DNA of 34,037 nt. Origin: Actinomycetota bacterium (GTDB taxonomy: Bacteria > Actinomycetota > Acidimicrobiia > Acidimicrobiales > JAMDDE01). The DNA lies in contig JAMDDE010000020.1 in assembly GCA_023489235.1 (NCBI GenBank), positions 38,374-72,410 of the forward strand, given 5' to 3'. Within the stretch, counting starts at the first letter, position 1; each line of letters starts with the position of its first letter. The notes under the pieces were generated by a model. That model did no database searches. It saw only the letters and a program-made list of their open reading frames with translations, and was not told where the DNA came from. A program made the position numbers and the translations under genes. Of the stretch, positions 18,151 through 27,147 are shown piece by piece.

Positions 18151-19362
18151 TTATTCATCCGACTTCTCCCACTGCACGACTACTCCATCTGCAAGCCAGC
18201 GATCCACTAGCTCGGTTGGAACCTCGGCCACTTCGGTCAGTATCTCTACGCTGTGCTCACCAGGCAAAGGGGCAGCACTTCGAGCACGTGCCGGCGTAGA
18301 AGACAGTCTGGCGGGCATCCCCACTCCAGGCATCTTCCCCAGTATCGGGTGGTACACCACTGGGAAGCGTTGCTCGTCGTCAAGATGGTCAACTCGGGCC
18401 AGAGACTCATAGTCGTAGATCTTGGCACAGACCACATCGGCACTCTCCAACCTCTCCACCCACTCGTCAGTGGAGGCAGTCTTGAAGACTCTGGAAAGCT
18501 CCTCGAACAGTTCACGGCGATTGGCCACCCGTTGGGCTACATCTATGAAACGCGGATCACTAGCCAGTTCAGGTCGTCCTATCACCTCCGTGAACTTCCT
18601 CCAGCGGTCCGGCCAATAGGCGGCAACCATGATATAGCCGTCCATGGTGGGGAAAGCTTCGTTAGGGGCTGCATACGGTGCGGCGCTGCCCTGCCTCCCA
18701 GGAGAACGTCCGCTAGCCTGGAACATCGACCAAGGCACTGTCTGGAACATGAACATGGAGTCCAGCAAGGAGACATTAACTCTCTGTCCTCGACCGGTCC
18801 CTTGACGCGCCAACAAGGCCAACAGTATTCCCTGCACTGCGACCAAGGCCCCTACGGTATCAGCCGCTGGTACCCCAACTTTTACCGGTGCACCGTCAGG
18901 TTCTCCAGTAACACTCATTATTCCGGACATGGCCTGTACGATGCCGTCAACGCCCGGTTTGTCACGCCATGGGCCATCCTGACCAAAGGCGGTGATCGAA
19001 CACCATATGACTTCAGGGCGCTCAGCACTCAAGCTCTCGTAGGAGAGACCTAGGCGATCCAGTACGCCTGGGCGGAAACTCTCCAGGACTACATCACAGA
19101 CACGCGCAAGTCTGCGAAGGACCTCCACTCCTTCGCCATGCTTGAGATTGATCACTATAGAGCGCTTGTCCCTATTCATTCCCAGGTAAGAAGCAGCTTG
19201 ATCTTGGATGAACGGAGGACCGAGTTTACGCCCCCATTCTCCACCAGGTGGGTCTACCTTGATGATCTCGGCACCGTATTCACCGAGCACCATCCCGGCA
19301 ATAGGTCCTGCTGCCCCTTGAGAGAGATCCAGCACTCTGATACCTTCAAGCGCTGAGCGCAC
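18151..19362 (-). CDS. Family III CoA-transferase (CaiB/BaiF; candidate aryl-dicarboxylate CoA-transferase)
   Basis: 403 aa: LEGIRVLDLSQGAAGPIAGMVLGEYGAEIIKVDPPGG, DKRSIVINLKHGEGVEVLRRLARVCDVVLESFRPGVLDRLGL, VGVPAADTVGALVAVQG. GTG start overlaps the KorC-like gene. Confidence 0.93.
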   Translation of the reverse strand: MRSALEGIRVLDLSQGAAGPIAGMVLGEYGAEIIKVDPPGGEWGRKLGPPFIQDQAASYLGMNRDKRSIVINLKHGEGVEVLRRLARVCDVVLESFRPGVLDRLGLSYESLSAERPEVIWCSITAFGQDGPWRDKPGVDGIVQAMSGIMSVTGEPDGAPVKVGVPAADTVGALVAVQGILLALLARQGTGRGQRVNVSLLDSMFMFQTVPWSMFQASGRSPGRQGSAAPYAAPNEAFPTMDGYIMVAAYWPDRWRKFTEVIGRPELASDPRFIDVAQRVANRRELFEELSRVFKTASTDEWVERLESADVVCAKIYDYESLARVDHLDDEQRFPVVYHPILGKMPGVGMPARLSSTPARARSAAPLPGEHSVEILTEVAEVPTELVDRWLADGVVVQWEKSDE

Positions 19363-20029
19363 TCCCTGCTACTCCCTCCTTGTCCACTCCACCACCGTTG
19401 TCAGCTACACGAGCCAACCTGCCAACTTGATTACCTGACAGCCGCCATGAAGGAGCATGGGCGTCGAGGTACTCGTCCATCATCTGCCATCCAAGCTTGA
19501 TTGCCTGTCGATTCTTCTCCTTGAAAGCTGGAGGCGACCTTCTCTCTGCAACCTCCGAAAGGCTCTCCACGGATATTGCCTCTATCAATCTAGCCAAGGA
19601 GGCTGCACAGATCATATTGGTTACCACTTTCGCACCTATGCGCACCTTGGCTGCCTCTTCGAAAGGTAGAGCGATGATGCTCTCCCGCTCAGGACCGCTC
19701 ACATCGACCAACCCAACTCTGTCCACATCCACTACGAGGCCCACATCCTTTTGGCCAACGAGTCTCTCCCCAAATCTAGTCCACGCTTTGTCCGAAAGGA
19801 CAAGACATAGATCTGGCACTTGGAACTGGGGATTGGCAATTGGGTACAGGGAGAGAGAAAGATCCGCCCTAGTGGCTCCTCCTCTAGCTTCTGGACCATG
19901 CTCCTGAAGCATGGTGGCATAGAGCTCAGAGCTCAACGCTGCCTCGGCAAGAACGGTAGCCGCCAAGGCAATTCCCTGACCACCCGAGCCACTGAGTCTG
20001 ACATTAACTCTGTTAGCAGCCGAAACCAT
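19346..20029 (-). CDS. 2-oxoacid:ferredoxin oxidoreductase gamma subunit (KorC-like)
   Basis: 227 aa: NVRLSGSGGQGIALAATVLAEAAL, MLQEHGPEARGGATRADLSLS; follows KorA/KorB. Confidence 0.87.
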   Translation of the reverse strand: MVSAANRVNVRLSGSGGQGIALAATVLAEAALSSELYATMLQEHGPEARGGATRADLSLSLYPIANPQFQVPDLCLVLSDKAWTRFGERLVGQKDVGLVVDVDRVGLVDVSGPERESIIALPFEEAAKVRIGAKVVTNMICAASLARLIEAISVESLSEVAERRSPPAFKEKNRQAIKLGWQMMDEYLDAHAPSWRLSGNQVGRLARVADNGGGVDKEGVAGSALSA

Positions 20030-20955
20030 CAGGCATCCCTCCCCTGGTCTGTACTGTACTGTCCAGTCTCATTGACCTCGGAGCTACGAGCACCCTTGAT
20101 CCCCATGGTCTCCTCCAAGGTAAGCCGACTCGAGCGATAGAGAAGGCCGGTGGGAAGGACGGGCCTCACTGGCTGTGCGTCGGCAATTGGCTCTACGGTT
20201 GGCCTTCTGGCCAAGTCGGCATCGATGGACGGCTCGTAACGTGCCTGACTCATGAGCATGTCTGCTCCACCGCCGAAGCGGTTGGTTCGACCGAAGTACT
20301 CCGTGCAGTCACTCATCACCTCAATGAAGGAGAACCCTACGTGATCCAGTGCCTGGCCGAAAACCTCCCCGAAGACTTGGGGACGGTAGCTCTGTGCTCT
20401 GGCCACGAAGGTCGCCCCAGCTGCCTTGGCCAACTCAGCAGCATCAAAGGAGTGCTGGGTATTGCCTTGTGGAGTAGTAGTGGTGTAGGCACCCAAGACA
20501 GTGGTGGGAGCAGCCTGACCTCCGGTCATTCCGTATATCTCGTTGTTCAACAGAACACAGGTCAGGTCTATGTTCCTCCGGGCAGCATGGATGAGGTGAT
20601 TGCCCCCAATGGACAGTCCGTCTCCGTCTCCGGTTATGACTATTACGGTCAGTTCCGGTCGAGCGAGCTTCAACCCGGTGGCAAATGAGAGAGGCCGCCC
20701 ATGAGTCGTATGAAGGGTGCAGGCGTCTATGTACCCTATGATCCTTGAGGAACAGCCAATTCCAGCCACAAAGGCTACATTGTCCAAATTGTCATATCGT
20801 TCCGACAAGACGGACAACATGGCATCCAGAATGATCCCATGACCACAGCCTGGACAGAGCATATGCGGCATCATGGCATGACGTAGCAGCCGCTTCTCCT
20901 TGCCTGTAACAGGAACTCTGGTGACGGTGGCCGCATCGGTGATTGCTGTGCTCAT
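20029..20955 (-). CDS. 2-oxoacid (2-oxoglutarate):ferredoxin oxidoreductase beta subunit, TPP-binding (KorB-like)
   Basis: Start re-assigned to ATG 20955 (MSTAITDAATVTRVPV), overlapping the KorA stop (ATGA). Motifs MLCPGCGHGIILDAML, GIGCSSRIIGYIDACTLHTTHGRPLSFATGLKLA, ITGDGDGLSIGGNHLIHAARRN. Confidence 0.92.
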   Translation of the reverse strand: MSTAITDAATVTRVPVTGKEKRLLRHAMMPHMLCPGCGHGIILDAMLSVLSERYDNLDNVAFVAGIGCSSRIIGYIDACTLHTTHGRPLSFATGLKLARPELTVIVITGDGDGLSIGGNHLIHAARRNIDLTCVLLNNEIYGMTGGQAAPTTVLGAYTTTTPQGNTQHSFDAAELAKAAGATFVARAQSYRPQVFGEVFGQALDHVGFSFIEVMSDCTEYFGRTNRFGGGADMLMSQARYEPSIDADLARRPTVEPIADAQPVRPVLPTGLLYRSSRLTLEETMGIKGARSSEVNETGQYSTDQGRDA

Positions 20956-22229
20956 TCTCCACCTACCTTCTTTTCGATGTCTACCTCTGTTGCACCTATC
21001 TTTGCTGTGGTGCTTGCAGGTACGACCATGCGTGCTTGGTTCTTCCCCTCTGTCCAGGAGACCGCCTCGGCCAGAGGTACCCTCCTGCTTGCAGCCGCGG
21101 GAAGACCATCCGCTACTTCCAAAGCATGGTCGATCACTTCCTCTGTAGTGATGACCGCTCCTCCTGCCTTGAGCAAGGGATGGAGGAGAGCATCGTTGTG
21201 CGCCACCCTCTCCACCTCCCTGGCCCACTGGCCTCTGTTCATCTCTACGACCACCACCGCCTCTGCCTTGGCCAAAGCCTCTTTCAACAACCCATCCTGA
21301 ACTGGCCAGAGCAGTCGTGGACGCCAAAGTCCCGCTTTTACACCCTTGCTTCTAAGGACATCCACCGCTGCTTTGGCTGTTCGCCCAGTTATCCCATAAG
21401 AGACAATGACAAGATTGGCATCGTCCATCAAATAGCTCTCCGGTTCAACCAGCTCCGTGACTACTTGAACCTTCTTCTCCAATCTCTCCAACAGGGCAGC
21501 TACTATCGATGTGTCGGTGGTAGGGAACCCTCGTTCATCATGCATCAGCCCAGTTACATGGAACCTATAGCCTCTGCCGAAGTCGGGCAGAGGGGCTACC
21601 AATGCCTCATTGGCTCTGTAAGGCTCAAAGGATGCCCCTGGTGGCTGAGTTGGACGAGGACGTGAGCCAATGCTACGAGGATCGGGTGAGTTGAGCTCGA
21701 CACCCTCTCTCATGTGGCCTACTACCTCATCGAACAATACGGTGACCGGGGTGCGCAAAGACTCCGCTAATCCGAAGGCTTGGATGGTGAGGTCGTACAC
21801 CTCTTGGACAGAGGAGGGAGCGAGTGCCACTGCAGCCCTGTCTCCATGGGACCCCCACTGAGCCTGCATGACATCACCCTGGGAAGGGAGCGTAGGTAGT
21901 CCTGTACTTGGTCCTCCTCTCATGACATCCACAACTACACAGGGGATCTCTGCCAAGTAAGCATAACCAATATGCTCCTGCATCAGGGAGAACCCCGGTC
22001 CCGATGTGGCCGTCATGGCCCTTGCTCCACCCAAGGATGCGCCCAGTACAGCTCCTAAAGAAGCCATCTCATCTTCGGCTTGCAAGAATACCCCCCCATG
22101 CTTGGGAAGCAGTCGAGCCATCGCCTCAGCGATCTCCGAGGACGGAGAGATGGGGTAGCCAGCAAAGAATCGACATCCTGCGGCTATGGCACCCTCTGCA
22201 CACGCCTCGTTGCCTTGTATCAATCTCAT
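20952..22229 (-). CDS. 2-oxoacid (2-oxoglutarate):ferredoxin oxidoreductase alpha subunit (KorA-like)
   Basis: Start re-assigned to ATG 22229 (MRLIQGNEACAEGAIAAGCRFFAGYPISPSSEIAEAMA) behind GGGAGGAG; TATSGPGFSLMQEHIGYAYLAEIPCVVVDVMRGGPSTGLPT. Confidence 0.92.
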   Translation of the reverse strand: MRLIQGNEACAEGAIAAGCRFFAGYPISPSSEIAEAMARLLPKHGGVFLQAEDEMASLGAVLGASLGGARAMTATSGPGFSLMQEHIGYAYLAEIPCVVVDVMRGGPSTGLPTLPSQGDVMQAQWGSHGDRAAVALAPSSVQEVYDLTIQAFGLAESLRTPVTVLFDEVVGHMREGVELNSPDPRSIGSRPRPTQPPGASFEPYRANEALVAPLPDFGRGYRFHVTGLMHDERGFPTTDTSIVAALLERLEKKVQVVTELVEPESYLMDDANLVIVSYGITGRTAKAAVDVLRSKGVKAGLWRPRLLWPVQDGLLKEALAKAEAVVVVEMNRGQWAREVERVAHNDALLHPLLKAGGAVITTEEVIDHALEVADGLPAAASRRVPLAEAVSWTEGKNQARMVVPASTTAKIGATEVDIEKKVGGE

Positions 22230-22255
22230 GTAAAATCTCCTCCCTTGTACCGCCG

Positions 22256-23335
22256 CTACTCCGTGCTCGCACCAAGATGCGTCGGTACATCCAACCAGAT
22301 CTCTATGGCCATGTCCGGGCACAGGCGAGCACACAACCCACACCCGGTGCAACGATCAGGATTCGACGCAACCGCAATATCGAAACGATCGAGCGACAGA
22401 ACCCTTTCCGGGCATACTGCCACGCAGATATTGCAGCCTTTGCACCAATCCCTTACTATCTCGACTTTAGGTATGCCGCCACGCCAGGCTTCTATCGTCG
22501 TCCTCGAGGCATCGACAGCTTTGCCGCCTCCAGATCCCGGTATGGACTCGTAGCTCTTCTTCGATCCATTGGCTTGCAGAACAGTTTGACCCTTCGAACC
22601 AGCGGTATCCTGCTTCCATCGCTTGTACCAGCTACGTCCATTCTCGAAAGCAACCAGGTTGGCCTCCACTGTTTTCGGTGGGACCGTAGCAGCTATCGCC
22701 TCCTTCCATATCTCTACAGGAAGACCCATCTCCACGGAGAGAGCCCCCAAGAGAACGGTCTGGGCAATGGCCGGTCGTTCTAGAGCAGCATCACCGGCAA
22801 TGGCATAGGTATCTATAGGCACCACTCCATCTGGCGGCGCCGACTCCAAGGCGTAGTCGACTCTGCCGCCTCGACGATCTGCCTGTGCAGTAGGGGGTAT
22901 CCGCCGCTCGGTACTGACGAAAGCCACACCACCTGGCTTGAGATACTCGAGGAAGCGAAGGCCTTCCTCCCACTCGAAGCCGAGAATCCACTCTGCCTGC
23001 TCGGGCTCCAACATCACCGAGTGAACCTCGGGTCCAAAGCGCAGGTGACTTACCACGGTGCCACCGCGTTGGGACATGCCATGCACCTCGGACTTCTTCA
23101 CATCCAAGCCAGCCTGCATGCAAGCAAAGGAGATGGTATTGCTAGCCGTGATGATCCCTTGCCCGCCAACGCCTGCTAGTACCATGTTCCCCTTGAGCTC
23201 GCCCAAGGGGTTCCTCTCCTTCGAACTCCTAGCTGGAGCAGGTTCTGCTGAGGAAGCTAAGGAATTGTCAGGTGGCTGGGCTGTTTGGTCGGGGGAGGGA
23301 TCAGTAAACCTGTCGGTAGCCTTGGTCATGGTCAT
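22256..23335 (-). CDS. Indolepyruvate ferredoxin oxidoreductase beta subunit (IorB-like) fused to a C-terminal KorD-like 2[4Fe-4S] ferredoxin domain
   Basis: 359 aa: GVGGQGIITASNTISFACMQAGLDVKKSEVHGMSQRGGTVVSHLRFG, then a linker and VEIVRDWCKGCNICVAVCPERVLSLD...NPDRCTGCGLCARLCPDMAIEI. Confidence 0.9.
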   Translation of the reverse strand: MTMTKATDRFTDPSPDQTAQPPDNSLASSAEPAPARSSKERNPLGELKGNMVLAGVGGQGIITASNTISFACMQAGLDVKKSEVHGMSQRGGTVVSHLRFGPEVHSVMLEPEQAEWILGFEWEEGLRFLEYLKPGGVAFVSTERRIPPTAQADRRGGRVDYALESAPPDGVVPIDTYAIAGDAALERPAIAQTVLLGALSVEMGLPVEIWKEAIAATVPPKTVEANLVAFENGRSWYKRWKQDTAGSKGQTVLQANGSKKSYESIPGSGGGKAVDASRTTIEAWRGGIPKVEIVRDWCKGCNICVAVCPERVLSLDRFDIAVASNPDRCTGCGLCARLCPDMAIEIWLDVPTHLGASTE

Positions 23336-25383
23336 CGCCCCCTTTCAGTGGGACCAGAGGATGACGAGATGGACGACACCGCTTCGGAAACGGATACCCG
23401 CTTGCTGGTAGGAAGTATTGCTCCTTGTGGACATATTTGAGCACAGACGGTGCAACCGGAGCACAGAGCAGCGTCTATGCGGACCCGCTTGGGCATGACA
23501 TCCAGGCTCATGTCCCAAATGAGAGCCGGGCAGCCAAGGTTCATGCACAACTGACAGCCATCGCAGCGATCCGTATCCACGTAGTAGACTGGTCCTCGGC
23601 TCTTCACCGGTGACTCCACGCATGGCCTGACCGTGACGACCACTGAAACTCCCTGTTTGGCTACGGCGTTCTCGATCGCCCTTCTCGTGGCGCCGACATC
23701 GTAAGGGTCGACCACGGTCACCGAGCTGACTCCGATAGCCTTGCATATTGCCGGGATGTCGACCCTGGGGGCAGTGCCACCACGAATGGTCATAGAGGTC
23801 GCCGGGTGCGGCTGCCCTCCAGTCATGGCCGTAATGCCGTTGTCCAGAATCACTACGGTCATGTTGGCTTCACGGTGCACTGCCTCGATGAGAGGCGGAA
23901 TGCCGGCATGAAGAAAGGTCGAGTCCCCCAGTACCGCCACTACCGGTCTGCCACCAGTATTCCCTGCTTTGGCCAACCCTACCGCCATGCCAATGCTCGA
24001 ACCCATGGAGAGACAGGTGTCCATGGAGGCAAGGGGCTCGGTAGCTCCAAGGGTGTAGCAGCCAATGTCACCGGCTACCACAGCATCGAGCTCTCTGAGC
24101 ACCAAGAACGGGGTTGCATGAGAACAGCCAGCGCACAGAAGAGGGAAGCGAGGACCTACGGATGAAGCCGGAGATGACGTTCCGCTGGGACCGTCTTGAC
24201 CTCGAGGAGCCTCCAAGACACCGGCCGACTGGAATCCTACGCGCACCAAGTGGGGGGAGAGCTCTCCATAGCGAGGGAAGAACTCCTTGCCCTGGGCGGC
24301 TATGCCGAACAGTATTAACGCCTCTTCCAGATAAGGCTCCAACTCCTCGACTACGAACAGCCTGTCCACCTTGGCAGCAAAGCTCTTCAAGCGCTCCTTT
24401 GGAAGGGGGAAGGTAAGGCCGAGCTTGAACACGCTGGCATCGGGGAGCACGTCCCGCACGTACTGGTAGGAGATGCCGGAGGTCACCACCCCCACCGAGG
24501 AAGAACGCATCTCCTCTCTGTTGAAGGGTACTTCTTCTGCCCACTCCTCCAACTTGGCCAACCGTTCCAGATGGGCCAGGTGGCGAACCCGAGCATTTGC
24601 TGGGAGCATTACGTACTTGCGGCGGTCACGACGGAACTCTCCTTCCCGACGACTCTCTGGAGAGGTAGGAACCACCTTGGAGCGCGAGTGAGAGACCCTG
24701 GTAGTAGTGCGCAGGATGACTGGGGTATCCCACTGCTCACTCAGAGCAAAGGCTGCTCTGGTGAAGTCATAGGCCTCCTGGCTGTCAGAGGGCTCCAGCA
24801 AAGGCACTCCTGCGAAACGAGCTATATAGCGGTTATCCTGCTCGTTCTGGGAACTGTGCATGCCTGGGTCGTCGGCGTTGAAGACCACCACGCCACCGTT
24901 CACTCCAATGAACGGGCTGGTCATTAGGGAGTCCATGGCCACGTTCAACCCGACGTGCTTGGTGGTCATGATAACCCGCTCTCCAGCCAAAGAAGCACCC
25001 ATGGCCACGTCCATTGCCACCTTCTCGTTGGTGGACCACTCTACGTATACATCCGACTCCGGCGTGATCTTCGCTATGTACTCGAGCACCTCCGTACTCG
25101 GGGTTCCCGGATAGCCAACGGCCATGCCAGCTCCCGCATGCCAAGTGCCCAATGCAATGGCCTCGTTGCCGGAGAGAAGGCTTACCTCGTGCTTGATGCT
25201 GCCATCAGAGCCGTTCAAGGTAGGACCTACCGATACTGCGACTTTGCTGTCCGACGCCCTGTCCTTCCCATCCTTGCTGCTCTCGGATATCCTTTTTGAG
25301 TTCATCTCTTTCGAGACTGCCTTCTTGGTGCTCGCACCCTCCTTGGCAACTGCACCAGGGGAGGTGTTCACTTCTATCTTCAT
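23332..25383 (-). CDS. Indolepyruvate ferredoxin oxidoreductase alpha subunit (IorA-like)
   Basis: 683 aa: SLLSGNEAIALGTWHAGAGMAVGYPGTPSTEVLEYI, LCAGCSHATPFLVLREL, GDIGCYTLG, C-terminal CDGCQLCMNLGCPAL...CSGCTVCAQICP. Confidence 0.93.
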   Translation of the reverse strand: MKIEVNTSPGAVAKEGASTKKAVSKEMNSKRISESSKDGKDRASDSKVAVSVGPTLNGSDGSIKHEVSLLSGNEAIALGTWHAGAGMAVGYPGTPSTEVLEYIAKITPESDVYVEWSTNEKVAMDVAMGASLAGERVIMTTKHVGLNVAMDSLMTSPFIGVNGGVVVFNADDPGMHSSQNEQDNRYIARFAGVPLLEPSDSQEAYDFTRAAFALSEQWDTPVILRTTTRVSHSRSKVVPTSPESRREGEFRRDRRKYVMLPANARVRHLAHLERLAKLEEWAEEVPFNREEMRSSSVGVVTSGISYQYVRDVLPDASVFKLGLTFPLPKERLKSFAAKVDRLFVVEELEPYLEEALILFGIAAQGKEFFPRYGELSPHLVRVGFQSAGVLEAPRGQDGPSGTSSPASSVGPRFPLLCAGCSHATPFLVLRELDAVVAGDIGCYTLGATEPLASMDTCLSMGSSIGMAVGLAKAGNTGGRPVVAVLGDSTFLHAGIPPLIEAVHREANMTVVILDNGITAMTGGQPHPATSMTIRGGTAPRVDIPAICKAIGVSSVTVVDPYDVGATRRAIENAVAKQGVSVVVTVRPCVESPVKSRGPVYYVDTDRCDGCQLCMNLGCPALIWDMSLDVMPKRVRIDAALCSGCTVCAQICPQGAILPTSKRVSVSEAVSSISSSSGPTERGR

Positions 25384-26705
25384 ACAAGTGTCTCCTTATG
25401 CTCTTCCTTGGCGGCGGCCTCCTTCAAAGCCGACTCCACAACAGCTCTCGTCTCTTCGTCGTCCAACACATGAGCAGACCGCTTAGCAGCATCCAAGATG
25501 GCAGAGGCCAGCTCCGATGATTCTTCGTAACCGTGTTCACGTAGCCAGAACAGTGCATTCCACCTGCCACTCATCGGACCCACGGATATGCGTTGCTGTT
25601 TGCCTACTAGCCCCGCAGGTACAGCTGAGTAAATGCGGTCAGCAAGCCACGCTTCACCTTTTTCATATGCTTTGGCTACTGCAGCTGCATGAACACCCGT
25701 ACTGGTAGCAAAGGCATCTGCGCCTACCACTGGGTAGTTCCTGGCGATCGGGAACCCAGTCATCTCACTGGCCAGTTCACAGTAGGCTGGCAGCCCGGTA
25801 AGGTCTGCCTCCATCCACCCGAGGAGGACAAGGTTGACCACCAAGGTATCCATCACTGCGTTGCCTACTCGCTCGCCGACACCTAGAGCACAAGCATGAA
25901 CTCTGGTAGCGCCAGCAGAGAGAGCAGCTAGGTTGTTGATCAGATCAAGGCCACGATCCCTATGGCCATGGAAGTCGATCTCGATGGTGGAGAAACCCGC
26001 CTCGTCCAGGTCCTGACGGAGAAAGCTGATAACATGCTGTACGCCTACAGGAGTAGCTTGCCCAACCGTATCCGATACGCACACTCGGCTGGCTCCTGCA
26101 TCAGCAGCTGCTCGATAGAGGCGCGACAGATCTTCCGGACGGGCCCTGGTGGTATCCTCGGTTACGAACATGACATCCAGACCGTGATTCCTGGCATAGC
26201 TCACTGCTTTGGTAAGGGTTTCTTCCAGATGCTTGAGATCCCATCCCTCCACCAACTGTCTAATAGGGCTGGAGCCGAGGAACAAAGCGGCTTGTATGGC
26301 TACGCCCGACCTCTGAGTTGCCTCCAGTATCGGATCTATATCGGCAACATGGGTACGTCCAGCACAGTTAGGTTCTATGGAAAGCTGCTCATCGCGGATT
26401 GTCTCAGCGAGCTTTATCACATCGGAAAGTGCGCTGCTGCTGGCCCCTGCATAGCCAATATCTGCGGAGTGTATCCCTAGGGCTGGAAGAAGTCGCAAGA
26501 AGGCCTGCTTCTGTGCAACTGTGGGCTGCAGGGTGGATGGAGATTGAAGTCCATCACGAAGCGTCTCGTCGTTGAGAATGATTTTCGTAGGTTGTTCGAA
26601 GGAACAGCTAGGTGGATCCACCTGATTCCAATCAAAGACCAACTCTGAGAGCTTGGGCAATCTCACGGCTGACGAGCCGGAGGATGATTCGTTGGTTTCG
26701 TACAT
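25380..26705 (-). CDS. DRE-TIM metallolyase / 2-isopropylmalate synthase-homocitrate synthase-HphA-like acyltransferase
   Basis: 441 aa: IILNDETLRDGLQSPSTLQPTVAQKQAFLRLLPALGI, FHGHRDRGLDLINNLAALSAGATRVHACALGVGERVGNAVMDTLVVNL, TSTGVHAAAVAKAYEKG. Confidence 0.88.
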   Translation of the reverse strand: MYETNESSSGSSAVRLPKLSELVFDWNQVDPPSCSFEQPTKIILNDETLRDGLQSPSTLQPTVAQKQAFLRLLPALGIHSADIGYAGASSSALSDVIKLAETIRDEQLSIEPNCAGRTHVADIDPILEATQRSGVAIQAALFLGSSPIRQLVEGWDLKHLEETLTKAVSYARNHGLDVMFVTEDTTRARPEDLSRLYRAAADAGASRVCVSDTVGQATPVGVQHVISFLRQDLDEAGFSTIEIDFHGHRDRGLDLINNLAALSAGATRVHACALGVGERVGNAVMDTLVVNLVLLGWMEADLTGLPAYCELASEMTGFPIARNYPVVGADAFATSTGVHAAAVAKAYEKGEAWLADRIYSAVPAGLVGKQQRISVGPMSGRWNALFWLREHGYEESSELASAILDAAKRSAHVLDDEETRAVVESALKEAAAKEEHKETLV

Positions 26706-26947
26706 GACTCCACCCCTCCTTGTAGGTTTTATTGCCTAGATGACATTTGACAAAAGCCAACACTAAAACTTAGGATGCCTTCCAGCTTGCCGATCAGTAC
26801 AGAACTCACCATTGAGAACTAGCTTTGCACCAACCGTTCAGACTGGAACAGCAACAAATCCACTTATCACGAATCAAATTTCCTTGGAACACCTCGGTGT
26901 ATTTCGCACTTCGTACATATCCGTACTTCAAGATTGCTTATATAGTT

Positions 26948-26977
26948 ACTTTACGTTCGACTGTCCAGTCAGTCAAG
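26948..26977 (-). promoter_or_regulatory. Predicted promoter with overlapping palindromic operator upstream of the DRE-TIM/ior/kor operon
   Basis: Minus strand TTGACT (26976-26971), 17-nt spacer GACTGGACAGTCGAACG, TAAAGT (26953-26948); palindrome TTCGACTGTCCAGTCAGTCAAG at 26956-26977. Confidence 0.6.
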
Positions 26978-27147
26978 TACTTTGACTAAATATCCCCTCC
27001 CACGTGCAAACCCATCTGTGCCTTGAACCAATTCCAAATAAGGAAGACCGCCACGTAATGAGCGATTTCACCCTCAAGGACGGGGTTGCGGTCGCCACCC
27101 GGCTCAATAATTAAAAAGTATAAGCGTTGAGCTAATAGGAAAAGCTT

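Noticed and set aside
18253-19053. 266-aa plus-strand ORF, and similar long antisense ORFs (7162-7968, 20943-21665, 22004-22783, 32378-33046)
   Set aside because: All lie opposite well-supported minus-strand genes; explained by codon bias leaving the antisense frame open.
20956-21327. N-terminal extension of the KorB-like ORF (MASTTALASSGWVVERGFGQGRGGGG...)
   Set aside because: Out-of-frame read through the korA 3' end; the true start is ATG 20955 coupled by ATGA.
22230-22352. N-terminal extension of the KorA-like ORF (MHRVWVVCSPVPGHGHRD...)
   Set aside because: Overlaps the IorB-KorD gene; ATG 22229 has a strong RBS and starts the conserved KorA sequence.
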